A stretch of 64,000 nucleotides of DNA, taken from positions 3,298,501 through 3,362,500 of the forward strand of contig NZ_CABVGP010000002.1 in NCBI RefSeq assembly GCF_902497555.1, written 5' to 3'. The notes beneath the pieces were generated by a model, which was not told the origin of the DNA, did no database searches, and was given only the letters and a program-made list of their open reading frames with translations. The position numbers and the translations under genes are program-made. Source of the stretch: Amycolatopsis camponoti. Lineage in GTDB: Bacteria; Actinomycetota; Actinomycetes; Mycobacteriales; Pseudonocardiaceae. Positions within the stretch are counted from its first letter, which is position 1. The number at the start of each line of letters is the position of its first letter. Below are positions 1 to 6,792 of this stretch, piece after piece.

Positions 1-1
1 G

Positions 2-694
2 ATCGCGGCGCTGTTCACCGAACGCGGCGCCCGGGTCGTGGTCAGTGACATGAACGCCGACGCGGCCAAGCAGGCGGCCGAGGAGATCGGCGCCGCCGGC
101 GTCGCCAACTGCGACGTCACCGACGAGGGCCAGGTCCAGTCCGCCATCCAGCAGGCGGTCGACCTCCTCGGCGGTCTCGACGTCCTGGTCAACAACGCCG
201 GGATCGAGGTCTCGTCGCCGCTGCTGCAGCAGTCCACCGAGAGCTTCGACAAGATCTTCGCGGTGAACGTGCGCGGCACGTTCGTGACGATGAAGGCGGC
301 GACCCCGCACCTGATGGAGTCCAAGGGCAACATCGTCAACATCGCTTCGATCGCCGGCATCGGCGGCAGCCCGCTGCTCGGCTCCTACTGCGCGACGAAG
401 GCGGCGGTCATCCAGCTGACCCGGGTCGCCGCGGTGGAGATGCGCCCGGCCGGCATCCGCGTCAACGCGGTCTGCCCGGGCTTCGCCGACACCGCCATGG
501 TCGAGCGGCTCGTCCCCGACTTCGAGGCGGCCACCCAGGTCCCGTTCAAGGACCTCGTCGCGGCCAAGCAGGGCCGGCTCGGCACGCCGCAGGACATCGC
601 CGAGGTGGCGGCGTTCCTCGCGTCCGACCGGGCGACGTGGATCACCGGCAGCCACTACGTCCTCGACGGCGGGCTGACCGCTTCGCTCGTCTGA
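2..694 (+). CDS. SDR family NAD(P)-dependent oxidoreductase, 5'-truncated by window edge
   Basis: A short-chain dehydrogenase/reductase whose reading frame is open to the left edge, so the N-terminal glycine-rich nucleotide-binding loop lies outside the window. Visible are the NNAG motif that follows beta-strand 4, the catalytic Ser in NIASIAG, the YxxxK pair in SYCATKAA, and a classical C-terminal end with the sequence LDGG. It lacks the NAD-retaining insertion typical of mycofactocin-coupled SDRs, so it is an ordinary classical SDR. The substrate cannot be told from sequence. A strong hairpin follows the stop codon, so it is probably the last gene of its transcript. Confidence 0.9.
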   Translation: MAALFTERGARVVVSDMNADAAKQAAEEIGAAGVANCDVTDEGQVQSAIQQAVDLLGGLDVLVNNAGIEVSSPLLQQSTESFDKIFAVNVRGTFVTMKAATPHLMESKGNIVNIASIAGIGGSPLLGSYCATKAAVIQLTRVAAVEMRPAGIRVNAVCPGFADTAMVERLVPDFEAATQVPFKDLVAAKQGRLGTPQDIAEVAAFLASDRATWITGSHYVLDGGLTASLV

Positions 695-701
695 CGGCCC
701 C

Positions 702-738
702 CGGCCGGCGGGTCCGCGAGCGGCGGACCCGCCGGCCG
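702..738 (+). terminator. Perfect 16-bp hairpin after the SDR gene
   Basis: Positions 702-717 (CGGCCGGCGGGTCCGC) pair perfectly with 723-738, with a 5-nt loop, starting 7 nt after the SDR stop codon. There is no T-run, as is usual for terminators in high-GC actinomycetes. Confidence 0.75.
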
Positions 739-945
739 TCCCCGCTTCGGAGCGGAGATCGGCTTCACCCTCGGTACCTGCCGCGTCACGCTCGGGCGAG
801 CCGATGCCGCGTCGTCCCGTTGTCGACGAACTGTCGACGAGGTGTGCGAGCGTCGCCGCATCGTCCGGGGAATTCGGGGTGGGGCCCGCTCCCGGGACGG
901 TCCGCGTGGCCGGTTGCCACGCGGCAGCCGACTTGGGGGATTGCC

Positions 946-1101
946 GTGGGGAGAACGGATGCCGCCGTCGTCGCGGAGCGCTGCTCGGCGGACGGCGAAC
1001 CGGTCCTGGTGCCGGTGGACGATCCGCGGTGGTTGGACCGGGAGTCCCGGCCGAGCCACGCGCGTCGACCACGTCGGAACCACGGACGGAGGTCGGTATG
1101 A
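946..1101 (+). CDS. Candidate 51-aa small protein, translationally coupled to the sheath-like gene
   Basis: A GTG start at 946 is preceded by a GGGGGA ribosome-binding sequence, and the TGA at 1099-1101 overlaps the ATG of the next gene at 1098 (ATGA). The predicted protein begins VGRTDAAVVAERC and ends in a short Arg-rich tail. The first two thirds use GC-ending codons, the tail less so. I recognise no family. It could be a leader peptide coupling translation of the sheath-like gene, or chance. Apart from this, the stretch 739-1097 shows no other credible gene and presumably also holds the promoter of the 1.1-4.8 kb cluster. Confidence 0.3.
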   Translation: MGRTDAAVVAERCSADGEPVLVPVDDPRWLDRESRPSHARRPRRNHGRRSV

Positions 1102-2273
1102 CCACCTTCGTCCAACCGGTCGACGTCGTCATCGACACCAGCGCACTCGTGCCGGTGGCCCGGCGCTCGCCCGGCGTCGTCGCGGTCGTCGGCGACGCCG
1201 ACGGTGCCACCGCGCCCGTGTCGACGCCGCTGGTGATCACCGGCCACGCCGACGCGATCGCCCTGTTCGGCAAGGCCGGCGCCGCGACGCCGCTGAGCCG
1301 CAGCCTCGACCTGGTCCTCGCGCAGGACCCGCGGCCGAGCAAGATCTACGGCGTCCGCACGCCGGCGGCGGGCAACTACGCGGCCGCGCTCACCGGGCTG
1401 GAGGCCGCCGACGACGTCACGTTCGTCTGCCTGGCCGGGGAGACGAACGTCGGCTCGGCCACCGACGGTGCCACGCCCGCGACCGGGCTGCGCGCGCTGG
1501 CCGAGCACGTGGAAACCCAGTCGGCGGCGGGAAACCGGCGGCTGGCGGTCGCGATGATCGACCCCGCCACCGCGCCGTCCGCGACCTATGTGGACACCGT
1601 GCTGGCGGCGAACTCCTACGGTGCCTTGAGGAGCGCGACCGGCCGGATGGTCCTCGTCGCCGCGCGGGGCGCGACCACCGACGAGACGGTCGACCCGAAC
1701 CCGGTCGCCGACGCGGCCGCCGCCGTGATGGGGGCGATCGCCGGCCTGGCCCCGGCCGCCGGCGTCGTGCTCGAACGGGTCCGCGGCCTCACGATGCCGA
1801 TCACGCAGCAGTACGCGCCGTCGGAGGTCACCGGGCTGGCCGGCCAGGGCGTGATCCCGCTGGTCGACCCGGCGCTGGTGCCCGGCACCGGGCTGTTCCT
1901 GGGCGACGGCGGCACGTTCTCGTCCGACCCCGCCCGCAACTACGTCGACATCTGCCGGGTGCTCGACGACATCGAGTTCCGGCTGCGGGCCGGGCTGGCC
2001 GGCGACGCGAGCATCACGAAGGCCGGCCTCACGTCGGTGCGGGTCCGGGTGGAGGGCATCCTCGGCCCGCTGCAGCTCGGCGAGGTGATCGACGACTTCT
2101 CGGTCACCGTCCCGCTGCTGGCCATCCTCGCGCTGCCGGAGACCGCCCGCACCGCCGCCGAAGAGGCCCAAGTGGCCACCGCCCGGCGGACCCGGCAGGT
2201 GTCCGTCCTCATCGGCATCACCTACGGGCCCGCGGTGCACCGGCTCAACGTGACTCTCGCCGCCCGGCGCTGA
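1098..2273 (+). CDS. Phage tail sheath-like protein
   Basis: A 391-aa protein resembling the contractile tail sheath proteins of myophages and related injection particles. The C-terminal third carries the recognisable pattern: a glycine-rich GTGLFLGDGGTFSSDP segment followed by NYVDICRVLDDIEFRLR, then a long helix and a final beta-strand domain (IDDFSVTVPLLA near the start, LNVTLAARR at the end). The length is close to that of compact P2-type sheaths. ATG at 1098 was chosen because GGAGG lies 7 nt upstream; a longer in-frame extension to 804 looks non-coding. No tube, baseplate, spike or AAA+ gene is visible nearby. The call rests on motif resemblance without an alignment; a sheath-fold domesticated for another use is possible. 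Confidence 0.55.
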   Translation: MTTFVQPVDVVIDTSALVPVARRSPGVVAVVGDADGATAPVSTPLVITGHADAIALFGKAGAATPLSRSLDLVLAQDPRPSKIYGVRTPAAGNYAAALTGLEAADDVTFVCLAGETNVGSATDGATPATGLRALAEHVETQSAAGNRRLAVAMIDPATAPSATYVDTVLAANSYGALRSATGRMVLVAARGATTDETVDPNPVADAAAAVMGAIAGLAPAAGVVLERVRGLTMPITQQYAPSEVTGLAGQGVIPLVDPALVPGTGLFLGDGGTFSSDPARNYVDICRVLDDIEFRLRAGLAGDASITKAGLTSVRVRVEGILGPLQLGEVIDDFSVTVPLLAILALPETARTAAEEAQVATARRTRQVSVLIGITYGPAVHRLNVTLAARR

Positions 2274-2315
2274 GCAGGAACGGCTACTGAATCTTTTCCG
2301 GGGAAGCAAAGGGGA

Positions 2316-3842
2316 ATGCGCATGATGCGAATCCGACGGCGGGCACTGCTGGTGACCGCGGCGATCGCCGGCTTGTCGATCGGGACCGCGGTGGTCGTGT
2401 CGGCGGCCGCGGTGCCCCGGGCCGGCTCGGGGGCGGGCGGGTGCTTCGACCCCGTCGCCTTCGGGGCGGTGCCGGACGACGGCGTGGACGACCGCGCGCC
2501 CGTCCAGGCCGCCCTCGACGCGGCGAGCGCCGCGGGCGGCGGCACGGTCTGCCTGGGCAGCGGGCGGTGGCGCGTGTCCCGCGCGCCGGCCGGGTCCTAC
2601 GACCGGTTCGCCGCGTTGTCCACCCACGGCGCGCACGTGACGCTCACCGGCACCGGGCCGGGCTCGGTGCTCGAATTGGTCGGTGACCAGCAGGCGGCCG
2701 CCGTCGCGGTGGTCTCGCTCGACCCGGGAGCGAGCGACGTCACCGTGCAGCGGCTCCTGATCGACACGTCGGCGGCGAGCAACACCGACGAGCAGACGCA
2801 CGCGATCGCGATCGGCTCCGGCGTGTGCACCACGGCGAACGGGACCTGCTCGATGCCGGTCTCCGACGTCACGGTCCGCGACGTCGTCTTCGCCCACCCG
2901 GCGACGCCCGGGTCGCGCAAGGGCGACTGCATCCGGGTGCTCGGCAACACCGCGGCCACCGCGGTCGAACGCGTGACGATCTCGGGCGGGTCGTTCGTCA
3001 GCTGCGCCCGCTCGGGGATCGGGGTGCAGCGCAACGTGCTCTCGCTGGCGGTACTGGGAAACCACTTCGGCGAGCAGATCGGCGACACCGCCTTCGACGG
3101 GGAAGCCACCGGCGGCGACTGGGACGACGGCCTGCGGCTCGAGGGGAACTCCTTCGCCGATTCGACGGTGAACTTCAGCGCGTCGCTGACCTCCTACCGG
3201 CACGCGACGATCACCGGGAACACCTTCGCCGGCAAGGGACTTTCCCTCTACCGGACCGAGGACGTCGTCGTCGCGGACAACACGTTCGACGTGACCGCGG
3301 TGAGCGGTGCCGGGGTCGTCGACTCCCAGAACGTGGCCACCGGCGACAAGATCGCCGGCAACATCATCCGGCGCCACGGCGCGTCCGGCCCCGGCATCCG
3401 GATCACCCCGCACAGCGGCGGGATCCCGGCCCAGGTGACGGTCACCGGCAACACGATCGCGCTGGACGGCGACGCGGACGGGATCTACGGCGACTCGGTG
3501 CACGAGATCGGGGTGCGCGACAACGACATCACGTTCACCGGGGCCGCGCCCGACGGTTCGGGAGTCACGCTCCAGGGCATCAGCGGGCCGATCGAAGACG
3601 CGATGATCACGGGCAACACGGTGGCGGGCGCGAGTCCCTACTTCGCCGCGATCCGTCTCGACTCCCGGCCGGAACCGTTCCGCGGCGTCACCGTCGCGCT
3701 GAACTCGGCCCGCGGCGCCGCCCGGTCGCTGCAGTGCTCGCAACGGGCGCCCGGCGGGTTCCCGCCGTCGATCGTCTCGACCGGCAACCGGTGGCCCGTC
3801 GCGCCGACCTGCCCGGTCGCCACGCTCCAGCCGGGGCAATGA
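2316..3842 (+). CDS. Secreted right-handed beta-helix (pectate-lyase-like) protein
   Basis: A 508-aa protein with an N-terminal Arg-rich signal peptide (RIRRRALLVTAAIAG, cleavage expected near residue 33) and a pectate-lyase-3/tailspike-type start: FGAVPDDGVDD, then GGGTVCL. It continues as a long series of short beta-strands with recurrent GN motifs (ITGNTFAG, VADNTFDV, VTGNTIAL), typical of parallel beta-helix rungs. Family members include polysaccharide lyases, epimerases and phage tailspikes. Lying 42 bp after the sheath-like gene and before a GH25 lysozyme, it may be a surface or spike component, but the signal peptide argues for independent secretion. Enzymatic residues could not be assigned. 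Confidence 0.75.
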   Translation: MRMMRIRRRALLVTAAIAGLSIGTAVVVSAAAVPRAGSGAGGCFDPVAFGAVPDDGVDDRAPVQAALDAASAAGGGTVCLGSGRWRVSRAPAGSYDRFAALSTHGAHVTLTGTGPGSVLELVGDQQAAAVAVVSLDPGASDVTVQRLLIDTSAASNTDEQTHAIAIGSGVCTTANGTCSMPVSDVTVRDVVFAHPATPGSRKGDCIRVLGNTAATAVERVTISGGSFVSCARSGIGVQRNVLSLAVLGNHFGEQIGDTAFDGEATGGDWDDGLRLEGNSFADSTVNFSASLTSYRHATITGNTFAGKGLSLYRTEDVVVADNTFDVTAVSGAGVVDSQNVATGDKIAGNIIRRHGASGPGIRITPHSGGIPAQVTVTGNTIALDGDADGIYGDSVHEIGVRDNDITFTGAAPDGSGVTLQGISGPIEDAMITGNTVAGASPYFAAIRLDSRPEPFRGVTVALNSARGAARSLQCSQRAPGGFPPSIVSTGNRWPVAPTCPVATLQPGQ

Positions 3843-3871
3843 CCGGCACGTGACCGAAGGGAGAACCGACC

Positions 3872-4813
3872 ATGGCCAGGGGAACCGACGTCCATCCGTT
3901 CTACCAGCGCGGCCTTCGCTGGGACCAGGTGACCGACCTCGCGTTCGCGTGGGTCAAGGTCTCCGACGGGGGAGCGCCCTACAGCCGCAAGGAAGGGAAC
4001 GTGGTCTACCGGCCGGACACCCACGTGGCCGGCGCGAAGTCGCGCGGGATCCCTGTCGGCGGCTACCACTACGCCCAGCTCACCGCCGGTCCGGAGGAGC
4101 AGGCCGACCTGCTGCTCGCCGAGGTCCGGCGGCTCGGCGCGATCGGCGTCGCGCCGATGCTGGACCTCGAAGCCCCGTTCCGCCCCGACGCGGGGGCGCG
4201 GGACTTCGGGACCGCGTTCTGCGGGCGCGTCGCGGCGGCGGGGGTCCGGCCGGCCGTCTACATGAGCGCGTCGTTCGCCGCCGCGCTGCGCCCGGACCAG
4301 TGGGAGGTGCCGGGCCTGGTCATCGTGATCGCCCGGTACGGCGCGCGCCCGGAAGCCCCCGGCGCCGGCCGGTACCCGGGCCGCTACGACGTCCACCAGT
4401 ACACCAGCGGCGGCAGCCTGCCCGGCTCGGCCGGCGCCGTCGACTTCGACGAGTCCTACACCGACAACCACCTCGACCCGGAGGGTGCCATGCCGTTCAC
4501 CAGCGACGACTTCGTCCAGTTCATGTGGGGCAACGTCTTCGACAGCGCCGGAAACCGCAACTACGCCCAGTTCGTCAAGGACCTGGACGCCAAGATCACG
4601 GCGCTGGGCTCCTCGCTCGACGCCGTCACCAAGCTCATCACCGACAGCTCGGCCCACCCGGTCGACCCGCAGCAGCTCGCCGCGGCGCTCGAAGGGAAGC
4701 TGGTCGCCGAGCTCGTGCCGGCTGTCACCGACGCGGTCACCCGGGCGGCCGGCACCGAGACGGCCGACGAGGTCCGGCAGATGCTCGTGGAGCGCCTCAG
4801 GTCCCCGGCCTGA
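3872..4813 (+). CDS. GH25-family lysozyme (N-acetylmuramidase), no signal peptide
   Basis: A 313-aa glycoside hydrolase family 25 protein predicted to cut the MurNAc-GlcNAc bond of peptidoglycan. It starts with the family hallmark GTDVHPF (Asp6) and has the catalytic DxE pair in PMLDLEAPF (Asp98, Glu100), followed by VYMSASF and a closing VDFDES strand near residue 195. Residues from about 225 to the end form a helical tail that may oligomerise or bind a partner. There is no signal peptide, as in phage endolysins, which fits the neighbouring sheath-like gene. The ATG at 3872 follows a GGGAG ribosome-binding site 29 bp after the beta-helix gene, suggesting one operon. Confidence 0.85.
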   Translation: MARGTDVHPFYQRGLRWDQVTDLAFAWVKVSDGGAPYSRKEGNVVYRPDTHVAGAKSRGIPVGGYHYAQLTAGPEEQADLLLAEVRRLGAIGVAPMLDLEAPFRPDAGARDFGTAFCGRVAAAGVRPAVYMSASFAAALRPDQWEVPGLVIVIARYGARPEAPGAGRYPGRYDVHQYTSGGSLPGSAGAVDFDESYTDNHLDPEGAMPFTSDDFVQFMWGNVFDSAGNRNYAQFVKDLDAKITALGSSLDAVTKLITDSSAHPVDPQQLAAALEGKLVAELVPAVTDAVTRAAGTETADEVRQMLVERLRSPA

Positions 4814-4814
4814 C

Positions 4815-6662
4815 TCAGGAGCGGCAGAGCAGCGCGTCGGGCGTCCGGCTCGAGCCCACCCGGCCCGTGTACGCCACCCCGGCGACGTATTCGCCCGGCG
4901 CGCACTGTCCCTTGTAGTTGCCCGAAGCGAAGTCGCCGCCGGGGTCGCCCGCCGGGCGGTTGTCGCCGCGGTCGAACCAGACCGTGCGGCCGGCGCGGCC
5001 GAGCGGGGCGGGGGAGCGGCCGCACAGCACCGCGGAGACCGCCGCGCCCCGGACGCTGTAACCGACCACGGCGTGGTCGGGCGGGCACTGCGCCTTCGTG
5101 TACCCCGACGCCCAGTCGATGTCCACATAGGACTCGTCGCGGACGGTCGTGTAGGCCGTGGGCGTGGGCAGCGTGCCGGTGCAGAGGCCGCGGCCGCCGG
5201 TGTGCGCGAGGCCGGTGAGGCGCTGGCCGTCGGGACAGACGCCCTTGCGGGCGCCGGAATCCCAGTCGCCCAGCGCCCGGACCGTGCGTGACTCCTGGAA
5301 GTCGGCGTAGTCCAGATTGAGCATCGACCAGTGCTCGGCCGGCGCGATCTGCCCGGTCCGCGTCGGCGCGGTCACCAGCCGCTGCCAGGCCGGGCCGCGC
5401 CAGTCGGTGCCGTCGAGGACGTCGATGCGGTGGCCGGCCGCGTCCCAGGCGAGCAGCGACCAGCCGTCACCCGAGCCGTTCGTCTGGAAACCCACCGCGG
5501 GCCAGTAGGCGAAGTCGGTGTCGGTCTCGGCGAGGTAGCTCACGAAGTTCTCGAACCAGGCCCGGGAAGCGGCGTCGGTGGTGCCGCGGCCCTCGCCGAA
5601 CTCGCTGATCCACAGCGGCGCGGTGTAGTGCTTGCCCGTGTCCTGCTCGACGAAGAACGCCTGCCGGTACAGGGTGTCGCGCAGCTCCTGGGGTGAGAGG
5701 TCGCGGTAGCGCGGGTCGTGGGTCTCGCCGACGCCGGTCGCGCCGGAGTGGTTCGGGCCGGTGTAGCCGTAGAAGTGCGCCGAATACACGAGCTTCCCGG
5801 AGTCGACGAGCGTGTGCGACAGCGTGCGGGCGGGCTCCAGCGTGGGCCGTCCGTGGGCGAAGCCGTCGATCGGCAGGCCGGTCCAGTTGATGCCTTCGAC
5901 GATGATCAGCAGGTCGCGGTTGGCCTCGGTGAGGATGCGGTCGCCCACCTGCTGGCTCGCGCGCTGCCAGTCCTTGTCGTTGCCCCAGCCCCAGTTCGGG
6001 TCGTCGAAGACGTTGCGGCGGACCTCGTTGTAGAGATCGGCGCCGACCACCCGCTTGTTCGCGGCGTAGCGGCGGGCCATGAACAGCCAGTCGTCCTGCC
6101 ACTGCTGTTCGGACTGCGCGGTGTTCCAGCGCTCGTTGCCGTCGAGCCCGCAGCACCAGCGCGACGTCGTGGTGTGGTTGTTGAGGATCACGGCGAACCC
6201 GCGCGCGGTGAGCCGGTCGACGACGCGGTCGTACACCTGCAGCGGGGTCAGGCCGTGCAGGCCGGGGTTGGCGGGCAGGTCCGGCACCGGCCGCGTGTCG
6301 TGGATCATCGCGTTGGAGAACTGCAGTCGCACGCTGTTGAGGCCCAGCTGCGCGAGCCCGTCGATCACGGTGTCGATCGAGGCGCGGTCCAGCCCGAGCG
6401 GGGTCTGGTAGGCGATCTCGCCGGCGTGGTGGTTCGCGGGGTCGTTCACGTCGCCCGACCCGGTCCACGTCCCGCTCCCGCCGTGCCAGTTGGCGGACTT
6501 CAGCTTGAAGCGGTCGCCGTTCGCGTCGACGATGTAGCGCCCGCGGGTGCTCAGCGGGCCCGCGAAGGCGGGCGGGTCGGTGGCGGCCGACGCCGGTGGC
6601 GCGGGAGCGACGACGAATCCGGCGGCGGACAGCACGGTGAGCACGACACCCAGGAACCTCAC
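4815..6662 (-). CDS. Secreted GH5-type glycoside hydrolase with C-terminal repeat domain
   Basis: A 615-aa exported enzyme with a Sec signal peptide (about residues 1-27, ending ASAATD). The body is a family 5 (cellulase-type) TIM barrel with acid/base Glu213 in DLYNEVR and nucleophile Glu354 in WISEFGEG; an asparagine-histidine pair (NNHTTTS) precedes them. After the barrel, residues of about 460-615 hold three similar Cys-containing modules (SGARKGVCPDG, SGYTKAQCPPD, SGNYKGQCAPG), each about 50 aa, perhaps a binding domain. The substrate is probably a beta-glucan, undetermined. The start is GTG, and the gene ends 1 bp from the convergent GH25 gene. Confidence 0.85.
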   Translation of the reverse strand: MRFLGVVLTVLSAAGFVVAPAPPASAATDPPAFAGPLSTRGRYIVDANGDRFKLKSANWHGGSGTWTGSGDVNDPANHHAGEIAYQTPLGLDRASIDTVIDGLAQLGLNSVRLQFSNAMIHDTRPVPDLPANPGLHGLTPLQVYDRVVDRLTARGFAVILNNHTTTSRWCCGLDGNERWNTAQSEQQWQDDWLFMARRYAANKRVVGADLYNEVRRNVFDDPNWGWGNDKDWQRASQQVGDRILTEANRDLLIIVEGINWTGLPIDGFAHGRPTLEPARTLSHTLVDSGKLVYSAHFYGYTGPNHSGATGVGETHDPRYRDLSPQELRDTLYRQAFFVEQDTGKHYTAPLWISEFGEGRGTTDAASRAWFENFVSYLAETDTDFAYWPAVGFQTNGSGDGWSLLAWDAAGHRIDVLDGTDWRGPAWQRLVTAPTRTGQIAPAEHWSMLNLDYADFQESRTVRALGDWDSGARKGVCPDGQRLTGLAHTGGRGLCTGTLPTPTAYTTVRDESYVDIDWASGYTKAQCPPDHAVVGYSVRGAAVSAVLCGRSPAPLGRAGRTVWFDRGDNRPAGDPGGDFASGNYKGQCAPGEYVAGVAYTGRVGSSRTPDALLCRS

Positions 6663-6792
6663 GGGCGGAGGTTAACCAACCTACCCGCCGGTTGCATACG
6701 GCCAGGTGGATCAACCCGGCGGTGGACAGGACCACGCGAACGTGTTGGGCTGGGGGTGACTTTCCGCCCCGCGACGCCTCGAGGAGCCCGGT

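Noticed and set aside
786..3839. A 1017-codon open frame on the minus strand opposite the sheath-like and beta-helix genes
   Set aside because: Its product is Arg/Gly/Asp/Val-rich with no domain, as expected for the antisense of GC-rich coding DNA; the plus-strand genes have signal peptides, motifs and ribosome-binding sites.
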